Assembly: GCF_003173575.1 (NCBI RefSeq) | Contig: NZ_QGNY01000005.1 | Location: forward strand, 248,001 to 312,000 | Reading direction: 5' to 3' | Length of the DNA: 64,000 nt | From: Pedobacter paludis | Lineage (GTDB): Bacteria > Bacteroidota > Bacteroidia > Sphingobacteriales > Sphingobacteriaceae | In this document: positions 18,210 through 26,695 of the stretch, piece after piece | How the letters are laid out: each line of letters opens with the position of its first letter | Numbering within the stretch: the stretch's first letter is position 1 | Notes under the pieces: generated by a model | What the model saw: the letters and a program-made list of their open reading frames with translations, nothing else | Database searches by the model: none | What the model was told of the DNA's origin: nothing | Translations under genes and position numbers: made by a program

Positions 18210-20175
18210 CTGATCCTAGAAATCTAGAAATTTCTCGTTCTACACCTTTTATTACGCCATAACGTTGCATTAAAATAATTTGGTTATCGGCATCCTTTTC
18301 CTCTTTAATTTCTTTTAACAAGTTAGATAAAATTTTATCGACCTTATGTTTCTTTAAATGAAAAATACCCCCCAATATGGTTGCCTTTAAATGCATTGAT
18401 TCATCTTTAACGTAAATCTGGTGCTTATTTAACCAATTTTCGCTAAGCGCATATTCTGATGTTGATAGCGTGATGGCCAAATCTGCAATCTCCCGATCTT
18501 CGTTTTTTATGAAATGATTTGCTGTTGGCAGTCGTCCGTTGTCGATTTCAGATTTATAATAATCTACAATTTTTTTACATAGCGGATTTTCAAAATCAAC
18601 ATCTGCAAGGTTCTGCATAATAAACGAACCAATGTACATATCATCAATGTTATCCCAATTTACAAATTCATGCCCATAAGCAAGAAGTAAACGAACAATC
18701 TCTTTCTCCTGATGATCTTCTGCAGAGGTTTGAGTTTGCAAATCTCCAGGACCTGCCTGATCATCCCATAAATTATCTGGTGGACCTAAAGGCTCTGGCG
18801 GACCTGAGGAATATGGATTATTATTCGCGTTATTATTTGCTCTTTGATTGCTCTCGAAAGTTTTTTTACTTTTTGCCGAACGCATTTTGTTCAGCTCTGT
18901 TAATAAGATTCTTTCTTCGATTTCCAACAAACTGCTGCATTCTCTAATAAAAACGGAAGCCTTAATTGGATCAGGAATTTTTGCGATACTTTCTACAATA
19001 TCTCTAATAATGCCAGCTCTTTTTATCGGGTCGTCTCCGGCATCTTTAAGCAAAACATTGGCTTTGTAAAGGATAAAGTCTTTTCTGTTTTGCTCTAAAT
19101 ACGTTTTGAAGGCTCCGGCACCAACATGATGCATATAGGAATCGGGGTCATGTCCATCAGGGAAAGAAACAATTTTTACGTTCAGTCCTTCTTCCAAAAT
19201 CATATCCAAACCACGCAAAGATGCCTTGATCCCGGCGGCGTCTCCATCAAACAGTATGGTTACGTTTTGTGTAAAACGACCGATTAACTTAATCTGCTCT
19301 ACCGTTAAAGAAGTACCAGATGAGGCGACTACATTTTCGATGCCGGCCTGATGAACAGAAAGCACATCTGCATATCCTTCGGCCAGATAGCAATTATCCA
19401 AATCGCGAATGGCTTTTTTTGCATGGAACAATCCATAAAGGACATTCGATTTATGATAAATTTCACTCTCAGGTGAGTTTACATATTTAGGAACATTTTT
19501 ATCCGTTTTAAGTGTTCTACCTCCAAAACCAATCACCCTACCTGTAAAACCATGTATAGGAAACATAACTCTACCACGAAAACGGTCGTAAATTTTGCCC
19601 TTTTCGTTTTTGATGGATAAGCCTGTAGCTTCCAAAAACTCGAGATTATGGCCTGCGTTCACGGCACTCTGTGTCATGGCATCCCAAACATCAGGAGAAT
19701 AGCCTACTTCAAACTTTTTAAGAATGTCTTCTCTAAAACCCCGTTCTTTAAAATAGCTTAAACCAATACCTTTTCCTTCGTCTGTTTCCCAGAGTTGTTT
19801 TACAAAAAATGCTGATGCGTATTGGGATACGATGTACAGACTTTCCTTTGCGCTTTGTGCTTCTGCATCTTGTGGGCTAAGTTCGGTTTCCTCAACCTCA
19901 ATATTATATTTATTGGCTAAAAACTTCAATGCTTCTGGATACGAATATTTCTCGTGATCCATAATAAAGCGTACTGAATCGCCTCCTTTGCCACATCCGA
20001 AGCATTTGTAAATACCTTTTGTTACCGATACGTGAAAGGATGGTGTTTTTTCGCCATGAAAAGGGCAATTACCAATTAAGCTTGTTCCGCGTTTTTTTAA
20101 GTGCACAAAATCTCCCACTACCTCCTCAATTCGGGCGGTATCCATTATCTTATCTATTGTTTCGCGGTTTATCAT
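18196..20175 (-). CDS. dnaG: DNA primase
   Basis: DnaG makes RNA primers at the replication fork. This 659-residue protein has the CHC2 zinc finger at the N-terminus (Cys37, His40, Cys58, Cys61 in CPFHGEKT...KCFGCGKGGD), the catalytic core with the primase signature EATGLSIKNEKGKIYDRFRGRVMFPI-like text (about 185-220), and a Toprim domain with Glu in CYLAEGYADV and Asp in LFDGDAAGIK. A Gly/Pro/Asn-rich linker (about 445-480) leads to a C-terminal DnaB-binding region. The ATG is placed straight after a palindromic repeat, and the next two genes overlap in series. Confidence 0.96.
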   Translation of the reverse strand: MINRETIDKIMDTARIEEVVGDFVHLKKRGTSLIGNCPFHGEKTPSFHVSVTKGIYKCFGCGKGGDSVRFIMDHEKYSYPEALKFLANKYNIEVEETELSPQDAEAQSAKESLYIVSQYASAFFVKQLWETDEGKGIGLSYFKERGFREDILKKFEVGYSPDVWDAMTQSAVNAGHNLEFLEATGLSIKNEKGKIYDRFRGRVMFPIHGFTGRVIGFGGRTLKTDKNVPKYVNSPESEIYHKSNVLYGLFHAKKAIRDLDNCYLAEGYADVLSVHQAGIENVVASSGTSLTVEQIKLIGRFTQNVTILFDGDAAGIKASLRGLDMILEEGLNVKIVSFPDGHDPDSYMHHVGAGAFKTYLEQNRKDFILYKANVLLKDAGDDPIKRAGIIRDIVESIAKIPDPIKASVFIRECSSLLEIEERILLTELNKMRSAKSKKTFESNQRANNNANNNPYSSGPPEPLGPPDNLWDDQAGPGDLQTQTSAEDHQEKEIVRLLLAYGHEFVNWDNIDDMYIGSFIMQNLADVDFENPLCKKIVDYYKSEIDNGRLPTANHFIKNEDREIADLAITLSTSEYALSENWLNKHQIYVKDESMHLKATILGGIFHLKKHKVDKILSNLLKEIKEEKDADNQIILMQRYGVIKGVEREISRFLGSVVVK

Positions 20176-20318
20176 ACCCCAAACCCCTAAAGGGGCTTTC
20201 CTTTCTATCGTTTATCCCAATCCCAAATGAGAATTATTGCTTTTATCGGTTTTGGGAATTTATTTTTTATCGATCTCGCAATTCATTTCGCCCGTAATTC
20301 CCTATTAGGGGGTTATTT
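20173..20318. repeat. Repeat-bounded intergenic insert upstream of dnaG
   Basis: The 137-base gap before dnaG is bounded by two related palindromic blocks in opposite orientation: ACCCCAAACCCCTAAAGGGG at the dnaG side and CCCTATTAGGGGGTTA at the other. The same AACCCC..TAAAGGGG family appears at 33.05, 34.07, 34.13, 38.93 and 39.11 kb. The arrangement looks like a small MITE-type or REP-type insertion. It supplies the 5' leader of dnaG. Confidence 0.55.
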
Positions 20319-20972
20319 TACTAATGGCAATAATTGATCTGCAACCAACTTATTTCCAGTATCGTTTAGGTGTACCCTATCAACGGTTAAAACTCCTTTT
20401 TCCTTATCTTCTGGATTATTTTTAGCTTCATATTCGGCGAAAACTTTTCTTAAATCGCAAACGGGTAAATTATTCTTAGCTGCCAATTGTCTTATCCCTT
20501 CAGCATATTTATTCAAATCTGCATCAAGTTCATTGGTTCCATCTTTTTTCTCACCAACAACTGATGGAGTTACCAAAACAACCTTGCTGCCCACACCTTG
20601 AATTTTATTGATTAATGCTTGATAAAACTTTAAATACTTATCGTAATCAGTTCCGGTATGAGACGACTGTTTATGCCAAACATCATTAATACCCACGTAA
20701 ATAACCACTAAATCGGGTTTTTTATTCAGCACATCATCTTCTAAACGCAAGTATAAATCGTACACTTTATTGCCGCCGATTCCAGCGCCAATAACATTGT
20801 ACTTTGTAGAATCCAATGATTTTTTAATAAGCGTTACATATCCATTTTTGGAAACACCTTGCTGTGTAATCGAATCGCCGAAGAAGATAATTCGTTTTGG
20901 TTTAAATGTCATTGAAGTTAATGCGATTAAGCAAATGCAAACTAAACTACTTGTTTTTAGGAATGTTTTCAT
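20313..20972 (-). CDS. Secreted SGNH/GDSL hydrolase
   Basis: This 219-residue esterase/lipase-like enzyme has a signal peptide (about 1-22). Block I is FFGDSITQQG (Ser34 nucleophile), block II/III GAGIGGNKVYDL and YVGINDVWH (Gly and Asn of the oxyanion hole), and block V is DRVHLND (Asp198, His201). The whole SGNH set is intact, so it is probably active on an ester, often an acetyl group on carbohydrate. It follows the serine hydrolase gene by 20 bases and likely shares its transcript. The substrate is unknown. Confidence 0.88.
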   Translation of the reverse strand: MKTFLKTSSLVCICLIALTSMTFKPKRIIFFGDSITQQGVSKNGYVTLIKKSLDSTKYNVIGAGIGGNKVYDLYLRLEDDVLNKKPDLVVIYVGINDVWHKQSSHTGTDYDKYLKFYQALINKIQGVGSKVVLVTPSVVGEKKDGTNELDADLNKYAEGIRQLAAKNNLPVCDLRKVFAEYEAKNNPEDKEKGVLTVDRVHLNDTGNKLVADQLLPLVK

Positions 20973-20992
20973 TGTATATAAATTGGTTAGAA

Positions 20993-22567
20993 TTATTTTT
21001 TATCGGTTTTCTTAAAATCCAGATCCTGGAAATCGAAGCTAAAATCGGTTAATGGAGATATGGCCTCGAGCTTAAAACCATCGGCCATTGCATTATTATC
21101 TAAGGTAAAATTAATAAAAGCATCGGCATCTAAACTTCTATCGTACCACTTTACAATAAAGGTATTTCCTTTATAATAAGTCATATCGCCTTTCAACTTA
21201 GGCGCATTTTTTGCCTGAAAATGCATTTTACCATTAACTTCGCTAATGGTTACATCTCCAAACCAAGCATCATGGAAAGTGCCATAATAATTTTTTGGAT
21301 CTGGTTTTGTAGTCAGCGTTTTTTGCTGGGCAGCAATATCATTCCATATTTTAGCAACAATTTCTTCTGCCTGCTTCTCTCCTTTTAAACGGTTATCGTT
21401 GTAAGCCTTAACTCTATCCTGTCCTTTTATGCCAAAGTAACCATCTTTAATGGTATTGGTAATCGCAGTAAATGCAGCGCCAGATTGTTGATTGGTTAGA
21501 ACAATTATACCCAATTTTATTTCTGGGATTACAGTTACCTGAGTTACGATTCCGGATAAACCGCCAGTATGTGTAGCCTGGAAATAACCGTTAACATCGC
21601 TTAAAAACCAGCCTAACCCATAGGCACTAAAGTGTGTATTGTATGGAGAACCACCATTTATTATGGTTTGAGGTGTCCAAAGTTCTCGAGCAACCGCGGG
21701 GCTGAACAGTTTCTTGTCCATGCTTTCGCCATACTTGCCACTATTCATCATCGCCATAACCCATTTACTCATATCCGTTACGTTCGAATAAATACCACCA
21801 GCAGCGTTAGCAATTTCACCAAAACTTAATCCTACGGGAAGCAGTTTACCCTCATAAGGTGCGTGACCATCAATTACATTGGATTTATCTTTTAAACGAT
21901 ACCAAGAGGCAGCGGTTTTTGTCATACCCAAGGGCTTGATTATTCTGCTTTCAATAAAATCTTCGTAGGTTATTCCAGAAACTCTTGCAACTACTTCGCC
22001 AGCAACGATGTACATTAAATTATCATAATCGTACTTTGTACGGAAAGATGAAACCGGTTTCAGATAGCGGAGATTATGAATCAATTGCTTTTTATCTACA
22101 GTTGATGAATCCGGCCAGATCATTAAATCGCCAGCGCCTAAGCCTAAACCGCTTCTGTGGGTAAGTAAATCTCTGATGGTAAACTCACTAGTTACATAAG
22201 CATCGTACATTTTAAACTCAGGTATTACATCCGTAACTTTTGTATCCCAGGTGATTTTTTTCTCATCAACCAACATGCCCAAAGCTGCAGCCGTAAATGC
22301 CTTTGTATTTGATGCTACACCGAAAAGTGTATTTTCATCTACCTTTTGATTGGTTTTAATTGAACGAACACCATAGCCTTTTAAATGAATTATTTTTCCA
22401 TCTTTAATTACCGAAACCGCAATTCCGGGAACGTTGAAAGTAGTAAGTGTTTTTTCGACTAGGCTATCTATCTGTTTTGACGAAAGTACCTGCGCTTGTA
22501 CTTGAATGACCAAGCACAACAATAAAACAGTTGTTATTTTAAGTTTTAATGAAGAAAAAAAATGCAT
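20993..22567 (-). CDS. Class C beta-lactamase-like serine hydrolase with DUF3471
   Basis: This 524-residue secreted protein has a signal peptide (about 1-25, VQA-QV). The penicillin-binding/class C fold carries the motifs SNTK (Ser86, Lys89), YDN (Tyr181-Asn183) and HTGG at the third motif place. The C-terminal region (about 420-520) matches DUF3471, common in Bacteroidota members that act as esterases or D-aminopeptidases rather than true lactamases. It sits upstream of and close to the GDSL hydrolase gene. A direct role in beta-lactam resistance cannot be inferred. Confidence 0.88.
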   Translation of the reverse strand: MHFFSSLKLKITTVLLLCLVIQVQAQVLSSKQIDSLVEKTLTTFNVPGIAVSVIKDGKIIHLKGYGVRSIKTNQKVDENTLFGVASNTKAFTAAALGMLVDEKKITWDTKVTDVIPEFKMYDAYVTSEFTIRDLLTHRSGLGLGAGDLMIWPDSSTVDKKQLIHNLRYLKPVSSFRTKYDYDNLMYIVAGEVVARVSGITYEDFIESRIIKPLGMTKTAASWYRLKDKSNVIDGHAPYEGKLLPVGLSFGEIANAAGGIYSNVTDMSKWVMAMMNSGKYGESMDKKLFSPAVARELWTPQTIINGGSPYNTHFSAYGLGWFLSDVNGYFQATHTGGLSGIVTQVTVIPEIKLGIIVLTNQQSGAAFTAITNTIKDGYFGIKGQDRVKAYNDNRLKGEKQAEEIVAKIWNDIAAQQKTLTTKPDPKNYYGTFHDAWFGDVTISEVNGKMHFQAKNAPKLKGDMTYYKGNTFIVKWYDRSLDADAFINFTLDNNAMADGFKLEAISPLTDFSFDFQDLDFKKTDKK

Positions 22568-22625
22568 TTTAATCGGTTTAAATAATCGTTTAAAGATAAT
22601 AAATCTTTTATGCGTTAGTTAATCC

Positions 22626-23567
22626 TTATTTACCCTTTTCCAGTTTGTAATCTTTATGAACAATTAAAAAACTGGCCCGCTCCTCTTTTTTAAAAGGGTA
22701 ATCCCAATTGCCTTGATAAGTAATTTTTGTTGGAAGTTTATCCTCACCAAAATAACCCATTTCGATATTCATCTGCACGTCGAAATCAAACAGCATGTTA
22801 CTGTATTTCATATCCACGTATCGCCCTAAAATATTGAAATTACGCTTATCGAAAATGGTGACCAATTCTTTTATCATAATCCCATCCTTAGTCCAGCTGC
22901 TTAAATCAGGCTTTACAGAAACCTTAAAACGATATACCGGAATGGAATCTAAATAGGTACCGCTGGTAAAGCCATAATCATAATACTGTCGCATATTTGC
23001 TGAGAAAATTTCCGTTTTACTTCCGATAAATGGTACTTTAACTGGTCTGCCAGGATTAAAAATAAGCGTTTTCAATTTATCCTTATAGCTTTCGTTTGTA
23101 CCGCCTTTGCCATCGCTAGCTGGTGCATTCGGCACGAAATCGGTATTATAGGCATTCATAAAAATGTAATCGAACATTTCTACGGTATACAATTGGTATT
23201 TGCCATTTTTCTTATAAATTTTCCCGGTATCCTGCTTTACCAGATATTCCATTTTATAAGGCCCACTGTTGTTGTGCTTTATTTTACGGTAAATTTTTCC
23301 ATCAACCTTGTTCTTTTTGTCGTAGCTGAAAATGCGGTTTTCGGCGATGAAACTGTAGCGTTTCATATCTCTAAAAGATTGATAGAAAGAGGTATCGTTT
23401 ACGATTTTATTTATGAAGGTTTCGATATTTAAACGCTCTGCCTTTATGTTCACTGCAGAATCAAGCGTAATTGTTTTTATCGTATCCGGATTAAATCGAG
23501 GGATTTCCTGACTGTAGCTTTTATAAAAAAGAGCGGTTAAAACTAAGAACAAAAATAATTTCTTCAT
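22626..23567 (-). CDS. Periplasmic protein of unknown function
   Basis: This 313-residue protein has a signal peptide (about 1-19, YKSYS-QE). The remainder is soluble, with many aromatic and charged residues and a repeating beta pattern. The C-terminal half has VRFK-like strands (YRFKVSVKPDLSSWTKDG, FDKRNFNILGRYVDMKYSNMLFDFDVQM) that recall outer-membrane lipoprotein carrier-type sheets, but the resemblance is weak. I do not recognise the family. The gene lies 58 bases downstream of nothing obvious and upstream of the serine hydrolase, all on the minus strand. Confidence 0.6.
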   Translation of the reverse strand: MKKLFLFLVLTALFYKSYSQEIPRFNPDTIKTITLDSAVNIKAERLNIETFINKIVNDTSFYQSFRDMKRYSFIAENRIFSYDKKNKVDGKIYRKIKHNNSGPYKMEYLVKQDTGKIYKKNGKYQLYTVEMFDYIFMNAYNTDFVPNAPASDGKGGTNESYKDKLKTLIFNPGRPVKVPFIGSKTEIFSANMRQYYDYGFTSGTYLDSIPVYRFKVSVKPDLSSWTKDGIMIKELVTIFDKRNFNILGRYVDMKYSNMLFDFDVQMNIEMGYFGEDKLPTKITYQGNWDYPFKKEERASFLIVHKDYKLEKGK

Positions 23568-23597
23568 GCTTTATTGTAAGGACAAAAACAATGCCTA

Positions 23598-23662
23598 TTT
23601 AGGATGGAAAATATAAGATGGTTAATGGACTGAAAACCATCTCACATTTTCCATTATACGTG
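23598..23662. repeat. Short ATGGAAAAT-type inverted repeat
   Basis: The block GGATGGAAAATATAAGATGG is followed about 15 bases later by CCATCTCACATTTTCCAT, which pairs with it. The same kind of sequence occurs between thrB and thrC and in the metH leader. It may serve as a weak terminator or be a mobile palindromic repeat. Confidence 0.5.
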
Positions 23663-23667
23663 ATATC

Positions 23668-24852
23668 TTAGTTACCCAATTGCTTTAGGGCAATGTAGGC
23701 CATTAAACCCGTTGATATTTTTAGTGCATCTTCATCTACATCGAACCTCGGCGTATGAACAGAATATTGTGTGTCTTTAGCGGCATTACCCGTTCCCAAC
23801 CTATAAAAACAAGCATCGGTAACCTGAGAATAGAATGAAAAATCTTCTGCAGCCATCCAAATATCCAAATCAACAACGTTTTCTTTTCCTAAAAAATCCT
23901 CAGCAAAACTTCTAGCATTGGCGGTTAACTTTTCTTCGTTTACTAAAAAAGGATAGCCCTTGTGGATATCAAAATCACAGCTTCCGCCCATGCTTTCTGC
24001 CATTCCTTCGGCCATTTTTTTCATGCGTTTGTGCGCTTCAGCTCTCCAATCTTCGTCAAGGGTTCTAAATGTGCCTTCAATTTTCACTTCGTTGGGAATG
24101 ATATTGGTTGCACCATTTGCCGTAACTTTTCCGAAAGATAAAACAGATGGTAAACGTGGATCGGCATTGCGACTTACGATTTGCTGTAAAGCAACAATGA
24201 TGTGTGACGCGATTAAAACAGGATCGATATTTTGATGGGGTTGTGCACCATGTCCACCTTTTCCGGTTACGGTAACATACAGTTCATCAGTTGATGCCAT
24301 GTAAATACCAGAACGAAAACCAACTTTACCCGTTTCTATTAAAGGCATAACGTGTTGGCCGACAATATAATCTGGCTTTGGATTTTCCAACACACCTTCT
24401 TTAATCATGATGCTTGCTCCGCCCGGAAGTAATTCTTCTGCAGGTTGAAAAATCAATTTTATTGTTCCACCGAAATCATCTTTTAATTGATTTAAGATAA
24501 ATGCGGTTCCTAAAAGCGATGAAGTATGTACATCATGACCACAGGCATGCATCACGCCATGATTTTTTGAGCGGTAAGGTTTGTCATTTGCTTCGTGAAT
24601 AGGCAACGCATCCATATCAGCACGTAGTGCAATAACTCGATCAGATGGTTGATTTCCTTTAATTAAACCAACAACGCCCGTATTTGCACAGTCGGTAAAT
24701 TCTATCCCCCATTTGGTTAATTTATCTTTTACAAATAGCGAAGTTTGAAATTCTTTAAAAGATAATTCAGGGTTTGCGTGAATGTGTTGACGATAGCCTA
24801 CAACATCGTTAAAAATGTCATCGGCTAAGTCTTTAATTTTATTTTTGATCAT
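23668..24852 (-). CDS. Cytoplasmic M20 family amidohydrolase
   Basis: This 394-residue M20D-type metal hydrolase resembles N-acyl-L-amino-acid amidohydrolases. Metal-site motifs are RADMDALPI, MHACGHDVHT, QPAEELLPGG and AAEDFSFYS, with GQHVMP for the middle ligand. It lacks a signal peptide, in contrast to its paralogue at 9.3-10.7 kb, so the two probably work on related substrates in different compartments. Its 5' end overlaps the SPOR gene by 14 bases, so the pair is translationally linked. Confidence 0.88.
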   Translation of the reverse strand: MIKNKIKDLADDIFNDVVGYRQHIHANPELSFKEFQTSLFVKDKLTKWGIEFTDCANTGVVGLIKGNQPSDRVIALRADMDALPIHEANDKPYRSKNHGVMHACGHDVHTSSLLGTAFILNQLKDDFGGTIKLIFQPAEELLPGGASIMIKEGVLENPKPDYIVGQHVMPLIETGKVGFRSGIYMASTDELYVTVTGKGGHGAQPHQNIDPVLIASHIIVALQQIVSRNADPRLPSVLSFGKVTANGATNIIPNEVKIEGTFRTLDEDWRAEAHKRMKKMAEGMAESMGGSCDFDIHKGYPFLVNEEKLTANARSFAEDFLGKENVVDLDIWMAAEDFSFYSQVTDACFYRLGTGNAAKDTQYSVHTPRFDVDEDALKISTGLMAYIALKQLGN

Positions 24853-25282
24853 CAGTTGCAGTTTCTAAGGTTGGCGCATTAATTTTTTCCCTGAAAATAA
24901 ATAAGGTTGGGAAAGTTGGACGAAGCTCGTTTATTAAACGCTGCGCTTCTAATCTGGTTCGAAAATCGCCTACACGAACGTAATAATTGGGTTCTTTATA
25001 AACAATATAGGTGTTCAATTTTGGATAGCTCCCTTTAAATCGGGCTTGCTGGTTAAAAACTTCACGCCGATCGGAGCCATAAAAGATCTGTACCCGATAA
25101 CCGTACCCAGAAACGATTGGCTTATTTGATTTAATTACATCGCCTCCAGTTTTGTAGACTTCTAGTCGCTTTGCAATTAAGCTATCAATCTGCGGATCTT
25201 TTATTTCGGTTACTTCGCCTTTTTGAGCAAAAGATGCTTTGAATAAAAGCAAACAGCCGATAAAAGTAAATATTATTTTCAT
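24839..25282 (-). CDS. SPOR domain protein
   Basis: This 147-residue secreted protein has a signal peptide (about 1-19, SFA-QK). The SPOR fold covers about residues 60-135 (YRVQIFYGSDRREVFNQQARF, then YIVYKEPNYYVRVGDFRTRLEAQRLINELR). SPOR domains bind peptidoglycan stripped of stem peptides at division sites. The tail is short and there is no other domain. It overlaps the M20 gene downstream. It is probably periplasmic and cell-wall bound. Confidence 0.85.
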   Translation of the reverse strand: MKIIFTFIGCLLLFKASFAQKGEVTEIKDPQIDSLIAKRLEVYKTGGDVIKSNKPIVSGYGYRVQIFYGSDRREVFNQQARFKGSYPKLNTYIVYKEPNYYVRVGDFRTRLEAQRLINELRPTFPTLFIFREKINAPTLETATDDQK

Positions 25283-25324
25283 GTATGATTAACTCTGGAA
25301 CTCCGGAAATTGTTTAAAAACAAC

Positions 25325-25355
25325 AATGCCGAACTTTCCTGCAAAAATCGGCATT
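25325..25355 (-). terminator. Intrinsic terminator after the ParE-type module
   Basis: The stem AATGCCGA / TCGGCATT, read on the minus strand, is followed by GTTGTTTTT. It lies between the last toxin gene and the SPOR gene, and so separates the toxin-antitoxin block from the genes beyond. Confidence 0.7.
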
Positions 25356-25390
25356 CTTTATGGGTTGTGCAAATGGTTTGGATTTTACTG

Positions 25391-25684
25391 TTAGAGAATC
25401 AATTTATCTGGATTTTGATTGGTGGGCCAAATTGTATGAATGACTATCTGCAAATCATTTTCTTCATAGAAAATAATATAATCAAATATAATTAACCCAC
25501 GAATATCCTTTTTTGAAGATTGAATTCCTAGGTGAGGGTTTTTTAACAGAAGCTTTATGTCTTTATTAAATCGCTTATAAAGTTTAGCCGAATACTTTTT
25601 ATTCCCATTTCTCTGAGCATAAAATTCAAGTATAGCATAAAGTTTAATTCTCGCTTTATGAGACCAAATTATTTTTTTAGCCAT
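25391..25684 (-). CDS. RelE/ParE-type toxin
   Basis: This 97-residue basic protein has the RelE/ParE fold pattern: an N-terminal strand IIWSHKARIKLYAILEFYAQRN, an Arg/Lys-rich helix, then KNPHLGIQSSKKDIRGLIIFDYIIFYEENDLQIVIHTIWPT. The D-x-R-x-x-x-x-x-x-Y-x-I-x-Y stretch is typical of ParE toxins, which act on gyrase, although RelE-like mRNA cleavage cannot be excluded. Its start overlaps the antitoxin end by 16 bases, the usual antitoxin-first order. Confidence 0.85.
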   Translation of the reverse strand: MAKKIIWSHKARIKLYAILEFYAQRNGNKKYSAKLYKRFNKDIKLLLKNPHLGIQSSKKDIRGLIIFDYIIFYEENDLQIVIHTIWPTNQNPDKLIL

Positions 25685-25890
25685 TCTTTTACCTCATCAT
25701 CAAGTGTAGATTGTTCTACAAATAAGCCGTTTTTAACTTGCTCTTGGGATGAAATAATTTCTTCTTGCTGTTCTGGAGACAGGTTTAAGATTTGTGAGGT
25801 TGCATCCAAAATAGTAACACCAAACTCTTTTAAAATTTGTTTTACAATGGTACTTTTCTCATCTGGAATTTTTATGGTTAATGTTTCCAT
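25669..25890 (-). CDS. Antitoxin of the RelE/ParE module
   Basis: This is a 73-residue acidic protein. I chose the ATG giving METLTIKIPDEKS, because METLTIKIPDEKSTIVKQIL is a typical start for this antitoxin type and the five residues before it are unlikely. The N-terminal ribbon-helix-like segment (LTIKIPDEKSTIVKQILKEFG) would bind DNA, and the C-terminal acidic helix (LDDEVKEWLKK) would cover the toxin. It overlaps the toxin gene. Confidence 0.78.
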   Translation of the reverse strand: METLTIKIPDEKSTIVKQILKEFGVTILDATSQILNLSPEQQEEIISSQEQVKNGLFVEQSTLDDEVKEWLKK

Positions 25891-25942
25891 AAAGCTAAAA
25901 TACAAAAATTAACTTAGAAAGAGCCGTTCAAATATTTTAGAG

Positions 25943-26218
25943 TTATTTACTATAATGAAAACGACATTGAATCACGGCGCATTGTTGGTCCTTACCCTTA
26001 GTTCCTGATATTTGGTATACCAAACGATGTTCTCCCGTAATACGTCTTGACCAAAATCCTTTTAGGTTGTGTTTTAAAGGTTCTGGTTTTCCCAATCCAT
26101 GAAATGGAGTGCTTTTAATGTCTTTCAGCAGATCTCTAATTTTTCTTTCTGCTTCATTATCATTATCCATCCAATACTCAAAATCTTCCCATGCTTCTTC
26201 CGTAAATACGATATTCAT
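25943..26218 (-). CDS. Txe/YoeB-type toxin (mRNA interferase)
   Basis: This 91-residue toxin of the YoeB/Txe family cleaves mRNA on the ribosome in known members. Family marks are FTEEAWEDFEYWMDND, GKPEPLKHNLKGFWSRRITGEHRLVYQI and the C-terminal RFHYSK. The catalytic set (Glu of GK-PEPL-type loop, Arg in SRRI, His and Tyr at the C-terminus) is present, so it is probably active. It lies two bases after its antitoxin gene. Confidence 0.92.
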   Translation of the reverse strand: MNIVFTEEAWEDFEYWMDNDNEAERKIRDLLKDIKSTPFHGLGKPEPLKHNLKGFWSRRITGEHRLVYQISGTKGKDQQCAVIQCRFHYSK

Positions 26219-26220
26219 AT

Positions 26221-26496
26221 TTACACCTTATCGTTGCTGATGCCGTCCAATGAAAACAATTTCACTTTACCTTTCTTCAAGCTTTCAATCGAACTTTCTA
26301 ATCGTTTACGATTGGTCTCTGTTGACATTAAATGTGCCGTTTCTGTAAGGGCATTATATTCTTTGATGGAAATCACAACCACTGCGTCATCTTCATTATT
26401 ATTCCGAGGCACGATTAATATATCTTCTGTAAGGCTAACCTCATCAAAATAACTCTTCATATTAGTTCTTAGTGAGGAAATGGTAACTGCTTTCAT
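26221..26496 (-). CDS. Phd/YefM-type antitoxin
   Basis: This 91-residue antitoxin starts at [20 protein letters not shown], the standard YefM start; the eight-residue longer reading is less likely. The N-terminal Phd/YefM fold (about 1-55, with [22 protein letters not shown]) binds the operator, and the acidic C-terminus neutralises the YoeB-type toxin encoded next. A perfect dyad with TGTACA halves lies right upstream and is the likely operator, so the pair is probably autoregulated. Confidence 0.9.
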   Translation of the reverse strand: MKAVTISSLRTNMKSYFDEVSLTEDILIVPRNNNEDDAVVVISIKEYNALTETAHLMSTETNRKRLESSIESLKKGKVKLFSLDGISNDKV

Positions 26497-26509
26497 AACA
26501 ATAAATTTA

Positions 26510-26526
26510 TGTACATTCAAATGTAC
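26510..26526 (-). promoter_or_regulatory. Candidate YefM-type operator
   Basis: GTACATT-CA-AATGTAC forms a dyad with seven-base arms, 14 bases before the antitoxin ATG, and contains the TGTACA hexamer. Published YefM operators use TGTACA cores. A further GTAC occurs ten bases on, at 26535. Confidence 0.6.
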
Positions 26527-26612
26527 GCTATAAAGTACAATTAAGCAATTTTTAATTAAATATTAATGGTTTATAAAAATGAATTTATTCAACATACAAC
26601 CCATTAAATAAC

Positions 26613-26642
26613 AAAAAGGCCACATCAAAATGATGTGGCCTT
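26613..26642 (-). terminator. Intrinsic terminator of secA
   Basis: The 12-bp stem AAGGCCACATCA / TGATGTGGCCTT has a 4-base loop and, on the minus strand, is followed by TTTTTGTT. It lies about 55 bases past the secA stop. A GTTCCTCGC-TATGACGAGGA sequence related to scattered intergenic repeats lies between. Confidence 0.88.
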
Positions 26643-26695
26643 AAATTTTCTATCGAATTAAAATTGCTTTGTTCCTCGCTATGACGAGGATTAAC

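Noticed and set aside
20993..22567. Serine hydrolase as a beta-lactam resistance gene
   Set aside because: The motifs are of the broad class C fold with a DUF3471 tail, which in Bacteroidota mostly marks esterase or peptidase-like enzymes.
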